A stretch of DNA of 64,000 bases from Deltaproteobacteria bacterium (GTDB lineage: Bacteria; Myxococcota_A; Polyangia; Polyangiales; Houyiibacteriaceae), in NCBI GenBank assembly GCA_017644045.1, contig JAEPMI010000015.1, forward strand, positions 1 to 64,000. The letters run 5' to 3'. The position numbers and the translations under genes were made by a program. Of the stretch, positions 26,182 to 35,946 are shown one piece after another. The stretch's first letter is position 1. Each line of letters starts with the position of its first letter. Below the pieces are notes generated by a model that had not been told where the DNA came from, made no database searches, and saw only the letters and a list, made by a program, of their open reading frames with translations.

Positions 26182-27738
26182 CTACTCGAGCACGATCGCT
26201 CGGTAGTCGAGGTCGGGGCTGACGAGGTGGAGGGTGAGCTCGCCGTCGTCCTGGTCACCGGTCAGCCATGCGCCGCCGGACTCGAGGCCGAAGGCGTCGT
26301 CGCCGCGCGGCAGGTGTGAGTCGCTCACGCGCTCGGGGCCGTGATGGGCGTCGCCTCGGTGGTCGATGTGCATCGCCCAGCTGCCGTCGAAGTCATAGCC
26401 GTCGCCAGCGAGAGACCAGCGCTCGTAGAGGACGAGGTAGGTGTCGTCGCCGAGCGCGATCAGCTTCGGCCGTTCGGCGTGGGTGGCGGCACTCTCCTCC
26501 TGATGGTCCGTCAGCCATCGGAGGGTGTTGGTCGACGTCTCGCCACCGGAGCTCACGGTCATCGAGTCGGGCATGGCGGAGTCGAGCAACGCGTCGCTGT
26601 CCCGGTCCGTGCTCTCGAAGTCGCGGCGATAGCGCACGATGGCCAGGTCGCGGATGCCCGCGATCCGCTCGTGGCTCCCCATCGGGTCGGTTCCTTCCGC
26701 GCGCTCCGTGGCGAAGAGCGCGAGGTAGCCGAAGTCGGCGTCGCCCTCGATCGGCGCGAAGTCGCCGAGCCGCGTGTGCGTGTTGTTGGCGCCCGTCGAG
26801 CCCTTGATGTGGAAGAGCGCATAGCTGCCCGAGCTCTCCTCGCCGATCCGCCCGGTGACGATCGTGCGCGGGTAGGCGTCGCCGAGATGCATCTCCATGA
26901 AGCCCGACCCGTCGTGGAAGACCCGCTGGTCGAACGAGTGGCTCACCCACATCGAGCTCAGGCGGACGACGTCGCCGGTGCTGGCGTCGAGGTGAGTCGT
27001 GATGGCCTTCTGGTGACGCACGCCGCCTCCGTCGGGGGGCGTGTTGATGCCGTGGACGAGGGCGACTCGCCCACCGCCGACGGCCATCCGCGCGGTGGAC
27101 GCGACCATCGGCTTGATGAGCTGTTCCGGATCGTCGCCGGCCGCCTCGCGCGCCAGGTCGAGGTCCGTGTCGAAGGCGATGCGTCCCTCGGGGTCGACCT
27201 TCACGACCCGCACCACGCCGCTGCGGTATTCGTTCTCCGCCGGGTAGTCGACGGTGACGTCTTCCGCCTCGTCGACGCCGCTGGCGACGTAGAGGTTGCC
27301 CGCCTCGTCTCGAGCGAGGCCCATGATGCGATCCAAGATCGGCGCCTCGAGCGCGCGCACGATGACGTAGTCGTCCCCGTCTCGTTCGAAGCGGAGGAGC
27401 CACGCGTCCCCAGCACCGTCCGCGTGGTCCTGCAGGAGGACGTCGAACCCATCGCCGCTCGCCTCCACGACGATCTCGGGCGTCTTGCCGTACATCGCGG
27501 CGTGTTGATGGGGGCCCACGAGGTCTTGCTGGTTCACGTCGAACGGCCTCAGGCCGAGCTCGCCGACGGTCGTGACCGGGACGGGCCTCGGATCCGGCGT
27601 TCCGCCATCGACCCCGGGCGCGCTTCCCGAATCACGGTCCGGAGCGTCCGTCGTCGTGTCGGACGTCGAACCATCGTCGTCACCACAGCCGAGGGAGAGG
27701 ACCAGAACGGCCAGCAGAGATCGAAGGGCGAGATGCAC
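26182..27738 (-). CDS. Large lipoprotein of unknown function
   Basis: The 518-aa product starts at GTG 27738, fixed by AGGAGG six bases upstream; the ATG further out lacks such a site. The signal ends in VLSLGC, followed by an Asp/Thr/Gly linker typical of myxobacterial surface proteins. The body has repeated segments such as GLARDEAGNLYVASGV, RMAVGGGRVALVHGI and KLIALGDDTYLVLYERW that suggest a beta-propeller. No catalytic motif is recognised. It is convergent with the halogenase-like gene. Confidence 0.7.
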   Translation of the reverse strand: MHLALRSLLAVLVLSLGCGDDDGSTSDTTTDAPDRDSGSAPGVDGGTPDPRPVPVTTVGELGLRPFDVNQQDLVGPHQHAAMYGKTPEIVVEASGDGFDVLLQDHADGAGDAWLLRFERDGDDYVIVRALEAPILDRIMGLARDEAGNLYVASGVDEAEDVTVDYPAENEYRSGVVRVVKVDPEGRIAFDTDLDLAREAAGDDPEQLIKPMVASTARMAVGGGRVALVHGINTPPDGGGVRHQKAITTHLDASTGDVVRLSSMWVSHSFDQRVFHDGSGFMEMHLGDAYPRTIVTGRIGEESSGSYALFHIKGSTGANNTHTRLGDFAPIEGDADFGYLALFATERAEGTDPMGSHERIAGIRDLAIVRYRRDFESTDRDSDALLDSAMPDSMTVSSGGETSTNTLRWLTDHQEESAATHAERPKLIALGDDTYLVLYERWSLAGDGYDFDGSWAMHIDHRGDAHHGPERVSDSHLPRGDDAFGLESGGAWLTGDQDDGELTLHLVSPDLDYRAIVLE

Positions 27739-27864
27739 GGGGAGCCTCCTTGCACTTCGTGCGGCAGCAATCGCCATGCCACCCCTGGTGCGCGAGAACG
27801 GTGGCGCGACTCGTCCCCGTTCGTGGTCTCACGCCCCCATCGTGTGGTGGCCCGCCCCCAGGAT

Positions 27865-28719
27865 TCAGGGCCGTGGAATCTGGAAGCTCGTCGACTGCAG
27901 CGGCTCGTAGCGGCCGGTCCAGGGCGGGATGCGGATGGCGCGGAAGATGGGGGCGACGCAGCGGCGGCGGCGCGGGCAGTCACGGACGCGGAGGGACCGG
28001 AGCGTTCCGTTCGGTCGCCATCGCGGCTCGACGTCGCATCGTTCGACCGGCAGGTTCGGGGCCTTGCAGCGTGACTGGGCTTCACGTGCGGCGTCGTGGA
28101 GAAGGGCGCTGATCGCGTCGGAGTCCGGGTAGCTGCGGATGGTCGGGTGTCCGCGAAGCTCGCAGCGCGAGTGAATCGGCGGATCGCAGTCGGCCGGGTG
28201 GACGAGGCAACGCGCGCGATGCTCGTGGCGTGAAGACTCCGCGTAGGCGGCGCTGGCGGGGTCGAAGGTGTAGCGAAGGTCGAGCTCCGCCTCGCCTCCG
28301 CTCATCACGTCGACGTGGGTGGCGATGGTCGCGAGGCCCGTCGCCGGATCGATGGGCCCGACGCTCGTGGGTCGACCGTGGACCTGCCCGACCCTGTGGC
28401 CACAGCTGCCGCGGACCACGTAGACGTCGCGGCGGAGGCCGACGGGGCAAGTGCTCTGCGGGACGCGCTCGCGCGGCAGTGGGACGAACGCGTCCGGCGT
28501 TCCATCGCCGTCGATGTCGTGGTCGCGCTCGGTGGTGAAGGCGTAGCGGAGTCGGGTCGTGCTGGCCGAGCCGTTGTCTCGGAAGACCATGATCTCCCAG
28601 GAGTCCGCGGGGATGGGGACGCACGGGCCGGGGAGCGCGGGGCTCGACTGCCCGGCCCCTTGGAGGGGCGCCAGGGCGAGCGCGAGAGACCCCCAGAGCA
28701 CGATGCGCTGCACGACCAC
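27865..28719 (-). CDS. Secreted Cys-containing protein of unknown function
   Basis: The 284-aa product has a signal peptide (VLWGSLALALAPLQGAGQ). It contains about ten Cys, a DIDGDGTPD calcium-binding-like loop (FG-GAP or dockerin style) near residue 70, and a C-terminal run DCPRRRRCVAPIF. It is probably disulfide-bonded and extracellular. The start is GTG. It shares an orientation with the upstream lipoprotein gene and the downstream DUF924 gene but is not overlapped by either. No family is recognised. Confidence 0.65.
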   Translation of the reverse strand: MVVQRIVLWGSLALALAPLQGAGQSSPALPGPCVPIPADSWEIMVFRDNGSASTTRLRYAFTTERDHDIDGDGTPDAFVPLPRERVPQSTCPVGLRRDVYVVRGSCGHRVGQVHGRPTSVGPIDPATGLATIATHVDVMSGGEAELDLRYTFDPASAAYAESSRHEHRARCLVHPADCDPPIHSRCELRGHPTIRSYPDSDAISALLHDAAREAQSRCKAPNLPVERCDVEPRWRPNGTLRSLRVRDCPRRRRCVAPIFRAIRIPPWTGRYEPLQSTSFQIPRP

Positions 28720-28756
28720 GTGCCGTCATACGCACGGGGTCTCGGGAAGATCCCGA

Positions 28757-29362
28757 TCAGAACGAGGAGCCGGGCTCCGTGAGGAACTCGCGCTCGTCGT
28801 CCGTGGACTCGCGGTCGAGGAGCTCGTTGCGGTGCGGGAAGCGGCCGAAGCGGGCGACGATGTCCCGGTGCATGACGGCCCACTTCGGGTCGAAGCGGTC
28901 GGCGAGCTCGGCCGGGACCGTTGCTCGAGCCTGCTCGAAGAGGGTCACGCAGCGCTCCTGCGCGTCGCGGTCCTCCGCGTGCATGAAGGGCATGTAGAGG
29001 AAGTAGCGCTCCTGTGGCGCGAGCTCTTCCTCGTCACCGGCGTCGATGGCCTCGCGAGCGATGGCGAGCGCCGCGTCGTCCTGGTCGTACATCGCCGGAG
29101 TGTCGCGGAAGAGGTTGCGACTGAGCTGGTCGAGCAGGATCACGAGCGCCAGCCGACCGCGAGCGGTCCGTTTCCACTCGTCGAGCTCGCCGCGGCCGCC
29201 GCGCGCGTGAAGCTCGCCGAAGCGCTCCCGGAGGGTCTCGTCGAACGCTGCGTTCTTCTCGAACCAGCGCTTCCGGTGCGCTTCGTCCGAGAAGCCGTGC
29301 TCGTCCAGCGGACCGAGCCAGAACTCGAGCAGCTCTTCGGCGGCGGCGGGCGTGTCGCTCAT
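28757..29362 (-). CDS. DUF924 family protein
   Basis: The 201-aa cytoplasmic protein matches the DUF924 pattern: LLEFWLGP at the N-terminus, KRWFEKNAAFDETLRERFGEL, LALVILLDQLSRNLFRDTPAMYDQD, RYFLYMPFMHAED and FGRFPHRNELLDR. The family is a helical TPR-like fold with no assigned chemistry. The ATG at 29362 overlaps the stop of the MATE transporter gene by four bases, so it is translated from that mRNA. The coupling hints at, but does not prove, a functional link. Confidence 0.9.
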   Translation of the reverse strand: MSDTPAAAEELLEFWLGPLDEHGFSDEAHRKRWFEKNAAFDETLRERFGELHARGGRGELDEWKRTARGRLALVILLDQLSRNLFRDTPAMYDQDDAALAIAREAIDAGDEEELAPQERYFLYMPFMHAEDRDAQERCVTLFEQARATVPAELADRFDPKWAVMHRDIVARFGRFPHRNELLDRESTDDEREFLTEPGSSF

Positions 29363-30762
29363 GTCGGGACGGTACCCGACGCGTCGCACTTGGACAGCAG
29401 GTCCCGTCGGATCACGAGCGCTGCGGTGACACCCATCAGGACGTTCGCCGCGACGATGCCGCCGAAGAGCCCGGGGAGCCCGAAGAGGTGCGAGCCGAGC
29501 CAGGCGAGCGGGACGGCGAGCGCGATCAGCCGCAGCGCGGCGAGCATCGTCGCCTTCAGCGGCATCTCCATCGCGTTGTACATGGCGGCCACCAGCAGGG
29601 CGATGCCGTAGGGGATGTAGCTGGCCGGTACGATCCAGAGGAAGAGCTCGGTGTACTCGACGATGGCCGGGTCGTCGTTGAGCAGTCGGGCGAGCGGACT
29701 CGCGAGCAGCGCAAGGAGGGCCGCGGCGCCGAGTCCCCAGACCGTCGCCACCTTCACGTTGAAGCGGAGGGTCTCGCGGATACGGTCGATCTGGCCGGCA
29801 CCATGGTTCTGCCCGACGAAGGGTGTGAGGGCGGCGGTCATCGCGTACACGCCCATCATGGCGAGGCCCTCGACGCGGGTGCCGGCACCGTAGGCAGCGA
29901 CCGCTTCCGGCCCATGGCTCGAGACCACACGGGTGATGGCGCCGGCCGCGAGCGGTGTGAGCAGGTTCGTGCCGGCCGCCGGGAGACCGATGCGCAGGAT
30001 CCGGCGCCACGACGCGACGACCTGGCTGGGGCGCGGGATCTCGAAGGCGATGAGCTTCTCGCGTCTGGCGAGGACCCAGCCGGCGACCACGAACGCGCCG
30101 ATGTAGGAGCCGACGGTGGCGTACGCCGCGCCGCGGAGTCCGAGGGCGGGGAAGGGGCCCCAGCCGAAGATGAGCAGCGGGTCCAGGCCGGCGTTGAAGA
30201 GGCCGATGATGACCATCACGACGCTCGGCGTCTTGGTGTCGCCGGTCGCGCGGATGGCGCCGTTGCCGACCATCGGGATCACCAGGAGCCCGACGCCCAG
30301 GTACCAGGGCTCCATGTACTCGCGAATGAGCGGGAGCGTGTCCTCCTCGGCGCCGAGCGCACGAAAGAGGGGCTCGATGGTGAGGACGCCGACGGCGGAG
30401 ACCGCGGTGACCAGGACGAGCGCGAGAATGAGCGCGTCGGTCGCGAGCCTGCGGGTGTCGCCCTCCTGGCCTTCGCCGAGGCTCGCGGCGATGACGGCGG
30501 TCGACCCGATCGAGAGGCCGATGGTCAGGTTCATGACCACCATGACCACCGGGAAGGTGAAGCCCATCGCGGCGAGCTCGAGGCCACCGAGCTGACCGAC
30601 CCAGAAGGTGTCGACCAGGTTGAAGAAGAGCACCGCGGCGATGCCGATCATCATCGGCACGGCGAGGTCGATCAGCGTCCGGCCGACCGGGGCGGTCAGG
30701 AGCTTCTTGCGCCGCATCTCGCTCTGCGAGGGGGGTGGTGCGGTCGAGGCGGGGCGGGGCAA
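29359..30762 (-). CDS. MATE family efflux transporter
   Basis: The 467-aa product has twelve hydrophobic segments in two homologous halves, with the typical start IDLAVPMMIGIAAVLFFNLVD and WVGQLGGLELAA, and the mid-protein MVGNGAIRATGDTKTPSVVM. MATE carriers export organic cations or drugs using Na+ or H+. The start ATG at 30762 leaves a basic, Pro-rich N-terminal tail. It is followed by a coupled DUF924 gene and is divergent from a TPR-protein gene. Confidence 0.93.
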   Translation of the reverse strand: MPRPASTAPPPSQSEMRRKKLLTAPVGRTLIDLAVPMMIGIAAVLFFNLVDTFWVGQLGGLELAAMGFTFPVVMVVMNLTIGLSIGSTAVIAASLGEGQEGDTRRLATDALILALVLVTAVSAVGVLTIEPLFRALGAEEDTLPLIREYMEPWYLGVGLLVIPMVGNGAIRATGDTKTPSVVMVIIGLFNAGLDPLLIFGWGPFPALGLRGAAYATVGSYIGAFVVAGWVLARREKLIAFEIPRPSQVVASWRRILRIGLPAAGTNLLTPLAAGAITRVVSSHGPEAVAAYGAGTRVEGLAMMGVYAMTAALTPFVGQNHGAGQIDRIRETLRFNVKVATVWGLGAAALLALLASPLARLLNDDPAIVEYTELFLWIVPASYIPYGIALLVAAMYNAMEMPLKATMLAALRLIALAVPLAWLGSHLFGLPGLFGGIVAANVLMGVTAALVIRRDLLSKCDASGTVPT

Positions 30763-30875
30763 TGCGCGTGTCCGGACGGTCGACCTCGTGAAGCGTTACG
30801 TGCTGGAAACACGGTGCCCAAAGACCCGGGTTCGAGGTGGCAGTCGCCGTCTGGGGGAGGCTATCATCGTTCGCG

Positions 30876-31622
30876 ATGCGTGCCTTCGCTCTTGCTTCGT
30901 TGGCGGCCCTCGTGTGTCCCGGGGCGCTCGCCGCCGCGCAGGAGAACACCGAGGAGGCCCGAGTCCACTTCGAGGCCGCCGTCGATGCCTACGACCGGGG
31001 CGCCTACGAGCAGGCCGAGCGAGACTTCCGCCAGGCCTACGAGCTCAGCGACCACCCGGACCTGCTCTACAACGTCTACCTCGCCGCGGAGCGGGCGGGG
31101 CACTTGGAGGCCGCAGCGGAAGCGCTCGAGCAGTACCTCGCGGATGGCGAGATGAGTGACGAGCGGCGGGAAGCGTTCGAACAGCGCCTGGCCCGATTGA
31201 ACGAACGGATGCTTCAGGACGCGATGCATGGACCGCCGCAGGGCCCCGCCGTCGCCAGCCAGGACGACGAGCTCGCGACGCCGGTGATCTTCGTGAAGCG
31301 CGGGCGCATCCACCCGGCGGCGACGGCGCTCTTCGTGGCGGCCGGGGCGCTCGCCGTGTCCTTCGCGGTGGCGGCCGGTCTGTCGGAGGCCGAGGACCGC
31401 TCGCTGGCCGGCGAGTGTGGCCGCGACACCGACTTCCCCAACTGCGCCGACGACGAGCTCGACGCGCTCCAGCGACGAAATCTCGTCGCGGACATCAGCT
31501 GGATCGGCGCGCTGGTGGCGGCCGGGGCCGGTCTGGTGGTGCTCTTCACGACCAAGGGCGACGACTCCGAGGTCTCGGCGAGCGTGGGCCTCGGCAGCGT
31601 CTCGCTCCGGGGGAGCTTCTGA
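30876..31622 (+). CDS. Secreted/membrane TPR protein
   Basis: The 248-aa product has a signal peptide (ALASLAALVCPGALAAA). A TPR region follows (about 22-110), with ARVHFEAAVDAYDRGAYEQAERDFRQAYEL and DLLYNVYLAAERAGHLEAAAEALEQYL. Two later membrane helices (AATALFVAAGALAVSFAVAAG and ISWIGALVAAGAGLVVLF) flank a short Cys-containing loop. This architecture recurs in myxobacteria as hypothetical envelope proteins. It overlaps the downstream lipoprotein gene by one base. Confidence 0.75.
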   Translation: MRAFALASLAALVCPGALAAAQENTEEARVHFEAAVDAYDRGAYEQAERDFRQAYELSDHPDLLYNVYLAAERAGHLEAAAEALEQYLADGEMSDERREAFEQRLARLNERMLQDAMHGPPQGPAVASQDDELATPVIFVKRGRIHPAATALFVAAGALAVSFAVAAGLSEAEDRSLAGECGRDTDFPNCADDELDALQRRNLVADISWIGALVAAGAGLVVLFTTKGDDSEVSASVGLGSVSLRGSF

Positions 31623-32316
31623 TGCGCGTCGCGCTGATCCTCTCGCTCGCGCTCGGCTGCAGCGTGGTCAACGACCCGGACGACCATCGCCCCGGCGGCG
31701 ACCTCGATCCGATCGCCGCGAACGAGTTCTGCGGAGAGGTCGCCGAGGTGCTCTGCGAGGGTCACGTCGACTGCTGCAGCGCCCCCACCACCGACCTCGC
31801 GCCCTGCATCACCGACCTGACCCGCCGCTGCACCGACAGCATCGGCACCATCCTGCTCGACCCGCGCACCGGCTACGACCCACGGGTCGCGGCCGAGGTC
31901 TCGATGGAGGGGCGCGGGTACACCTCGAGCTGCGACACGGCGTTGGCGCCTTGGGCCGGCGACCGGATGGGGTTCCTGCGGGTGCTTCGGGGCACCGTGG
32001 AGCCGGGCGGCGACTGCACGCCCGACGGCTGGCTCGACTTCGCGGCCCAGTACTCGTGCGAAGACCTCGGACAGGCCTGCGTCAGCGGCGGGGGAGGGCG
32101 CTCCTTCTGCGCTGACCTGGGCTCCGAGGGTGACAGCTGTCGTCGTAATGATGACTGCCTGGCGGCGTTCTACTGCGACGGCTTCCAACCGTTCATCAGC
32201 GAGGGCACCTGCATGCCCGAGCTTCCCGTCGGCGCGGCGTGTGACGAAGCGACCGACTGTGCGAGCACCGTGTGCGAGTCGAACGTGTGTGCGGAGCTCT
32301 CCCAGGAGACCCTCTA

Positions 32317-33408
<1,092 letters not shown>

Positions 33409-33456
33409 CTGCCGGGAGCCATGGAGGACGTAGCGCGAAGCGCGAGGACGCACCGA

Positions 33457-33536
33457 GCGGCTTCGCCGCGAGACCTTTCGGTTTTGGGGAAAGGAGGAGC
33501 GATTTACTCGCGACGACTTGGGGGATTTTCCCAAAA
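33457..33536. terminator. Bidirectional hairpin region between convergent genes
   Basis: Two structures lie here: GCGGC-TTC-GCCGC (33457-33469) and a long-range 11-bp pairing of TTTTGGGGAAA (33482-33492) with TTTTCCCAAAA (33526-33536), with one G-T wobble. The region separates two convergent genes and is flanked by short AGCG-rich sequence like a dispersed intergenic repeat. The A/T-rich arms could supply T-runs for both strands. Confidence 0.45.
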
Positions 33537-33553
33537 GCCCCCGTCGAGACCAG

Positions 33554-35014
33554 CTACTCGTCGTCGACGCCGGCGAGGGTGCGGGCGAGCTTCTTCTTGC
33601 CCTCGAGGTCCATCATTCGCGCGATCTGGATGCGCTGCGCCTGCGGGGAGCCGGCCCCGTGGAGTGATTCGGTGAGGTAGCCGACCGCGTTGCGGCCCAT
33701 GGTCATGTTCTCGATGAGCCGCAGCACGCGCAGCCGGCGCTTGGTGGGCACGCCGGGCTTGGCCTTGAGGAACTTGTCGACCAGCGGACCGACCTCGGGG
33801 TGGTCGAGGTCCTTCTCGGAGGGGCAGGTCGCGACGAGGCCGCCGGCGAGATCCTGCGCGAGCCGGCCCATCTCGTAGGGAAAGCGGGTGACGTTGTGCT
33901 TGCAGACGTTCGCGAGCATCGGGTCGGGCTCCCAGTTGCCGGCGGCGCGCTGGGTGGAGCGGTGCGAGGCGGCGATGCCCGTGCCGTAGATGGTCTCGTT
34001 GAGGTGGGCCATCTCGACCAGCTTGTCCTTGATGTGCGAGGCCTTGGGGACACCGTTGTCCTCGGCGATCTGAGCGGCGGCGCCGATGAGCACGTCGCCG
34101 AGGCCGGTCTTACAGACGTAGCTGCGGCGGTGGTAGGTCGTGAAGCGCTCGACGAGGTCGGCGGCCCAGTCGGTCTCGCCGTCCATGAAGACGTGGCTGT
34201 CGGGGACGAAGACGTCCTCGAAGACGATCATCGCCTCCTGGCCGGCGAAGCCCGCGTTGCCCTGGTCGACGCCCTCGAGCGCGCGGCTGTCGCAGGACTG
34301 GCGACCGACGATGTAGGTGAGGCCCTTCGCGTCGACCGGGACCGCGCAGCTGATGGCGTAGTCCTCGTCGCCTTCGCGCAGGCGCATGGTCGGCATGACG
34401 ATCAGCCAGTGCGAGTTCAGGCAGCCGGTCTGGTGGGCCTTCGCGCCGCGGATGACCACGCCGCCGTCGCGGCGCTCGACCACGCGCACGAAGAGGTCGG
34501 GGTCTTCCTGCTCGCGCGGGCCCTTGCTGCGGTCCCCCTTGGGATCGGTCATCGCGCCGCCGACCACGTGGTTGGCGAGCTGGCGGTCGCGAAGGAACGC
34601 GCGGAGCCGCTCGTGGTAGCGCGGCCCCTGGAGAGTGGCGTCGATGTCGTGGGTCACGCTGAAGAGCGCGTTGAAGGCGTCCATTCCGACGCAGCGCTGG
34701 AAGCACGTGCCGGTGAGCTGACCGAGGCGGCGCTGCATCTGGTTCTGCTGGACCACGTCGTCGGCGCTCTCGGTGACGTGCAGGAAGCGGTTCACCCGCG
34801 TGTCGCTGATCGACGAGTGCGCAGTCGCGAGCTCCGGGTCGGCGAGCGCGAGGTCGTAGGTCATCGCGACCGCGGCGATGGACGGCTGGATGACCGGGTG
34901 GTCGACCGGCTCTTCGATTCGCTCGCCCTTGTAGAAGACGCGGAGTCCTCGACCCCGGAGGCTCTGGATGTAGTCCTCGCCGCTCTCGATGCGCTCGCTC
35001 ATGGGGCGCATCAT
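33554..35014 (-). CDS. 4-Hydroxybutyryl-CoA dehydratase-like flavoprotein
   Basis: The 486-aa protein belongs to the 4-hydroxyphenylacetate 3-hydroxylase/AbfD fold. TGTCFQRCVGMDAFNALFS provides the C-X3-C pair at 104 and 108, matching the cluster cysteines of 4-hydroxybutyryl-CoA dehydratase. AHQTGCLNSHWLIVMPT is the flavin/active-site segment. YHRRSYVCKTG supplies His295 and Cys301, one residue closer than I recall for the Clostridium enzyme. If the cluster forms, it would dehydrate 4-hydroxybutyryl-CoA to crotonyl-CoA. No CoA-ligase or transferase is adjacent, so the pathway is unproven. Confidence 0.82.
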   Translation of the reverse strand: MMRPMSERIESGEDYIQSLRGRGLRVFYKGERIEEPVDHPVIQPSIAAVAMTYDLALADPELATAHSSISDTRVNRFLHVTESADDVVQQNQMQRRLGQLTGTCFQRCVGMDAFNALFSVTHDIDATLQGPRYHERLRAFLRDRQLANHVVGGAMTDPKGDRSKGPREQEDPDLFVRVVERRDGGVVIRGAKAHQTGCLNSHWLIVMPTMRLREGDEDYAISCAVPVDAKGLTYIVGRQSCDSRALEGVDQGNAGFAGQEAMIVFEDVFVPDSHVFMDGETDWAADLVERFTTYHRRSYVCKTGLGDVLIGAAAQIAEDNGVPKASHIKDKLVEMAHLNETIYGTGIAASHRSTQRAAGNWEPDPMLANVCKHNVTRFPYEMGRLAQDLAGGLVATCPSEKDLDHPEVGPLVDKFLKAKPGVPTKRRLRVLRLIENMTMGRNAVGYLTESLHGAGSPQAQRIQIARMMDLEGKKKLARTLAGVDDE

Positions 35015-35118
35015 CGTGGGGGTCGGGCGGGGTTGTCGAGTCGCGGGGATTTTTCCGCGGAGTGGTGTCGATCGGGCGTAGCCTCGCTCGACTTCAGGGC
35101 ATGACTCAGGAGGTTGCC

Positions 35119-35871
35119 GTGGCAGCGAAGAAGACCCGCAAGACCAAGAAGACCGCGAAGGCCAAGCCCGCGAAGAGCTCGAGCGAGGCGTTCGTGAAGT
35201 TCGGACCCCAGGCCTTGAAGTTCCTGAAGGACCTGGAAAAGAACAACGATCGCGAGTGGTTCAAGGCGAATCAGGACCGCTACGAGGCCCACGTGCGGGA
35301 GCCGGCGCGGGCGTTCATCCGGGCGATGGAGCCGAAGATCGAGGCCATCAGCGAGCAGCTGGTCGCGGACGACCGGAAGGTCGGCGGGTCCCTCATGCGG
35401 GTCCACCGCGACACGCGCTTCTCGAAGGACAAGACCCCCTACAAGACGAACGTGGGCATCCAGTTCCGCCACGAGCAGGGCAAGGACGTGCACGCGCCGG
35501 GCGCGTACGTGCACCTCGGCCTCGACGGCTGCTTCCTCGGCTTCGGCATGTGGCACCCGGACTCGCCGTCGCTGAAGGCCATCCGCGAGAAGATCGCGGC
35601 CGAGCCGAAGCGCTGGACCAAGATCGTCGAGAGCAAGAAGCTCACGAAGTTCTGGCGACAGGGCGGCGAGTCCCTGAAGCGCGGCCCGAAGGGCTTCGAT
35701 CCCGAGCACCCGATGATCGAGCAGCTCAAGCTCAAGGACCACATCCTCGTCTGCGACCTCTCCAAGAAGGAAGCGACCGGCCCCGACCTGGTGAAGCTCG
35801 CCACCGAGCGCTTCCGGGCCGCCAAGGACCACATGCAGTTCCTCTGCGAAGCCATCGACGTCCCCTTCTGA
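35119..35871 (+). CDS. DUF2461 family protein
   Basis: The 250-aa product matches the DUF2461/TIGR02453 pattern: LKFLKDLEKNNDREWFKANQDRY, a central VGGSLMRVHRDTRFSKDKTPYKTNVG and GCFLGFGMWHPDSPSLKAIR. An N-terminal Lys-rich tail (KKTRKTKKTAKAK) may be disordered or bind nucleic acid. I chose GTG 35119 because AGGAGG lies 5 bases before it; ATG 35101 would place that site inside the gene. Family function is not known. It is divergent from the AbfD-like gene. Confidence 0.88.
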   Translation: MAAKKTRKTKKTAKAKPAKSSSEAFVKFGPQALKFLKDLEKNNDREWFKANQDRYEAHVREPARAFIRAMEPKIEAISEQLVADDRKVGGSLMRVHRDTRFSKDKTPYKTNVGIQFRHEQGKDVHAPGAYVHLGLDGCFLGFGMWHPDSPSLKAIREKIAAEPKRWTKIVESKKLTKFWRQGGESLKRGPKGFDPEHPMIEQLKLKDHILVCDLSKKEATGPDLVKLATERFRAAKDHMQFLCEAIDVPF

Positions 35872-35946
35872 GCGTACGGCTCGGGCACACGAGCACCGAG
35901 CCTTCCCGGAGGACCTCGAGGAGGTTCGACCGCCGACGGCTGACGG

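Noticed and set aside
28757-30949. A 730-codon minus-strand open frame
   Set aside because: Only its last 201 codons (DUF924) are protein-like; the rest is out of frame with the MATE gene.
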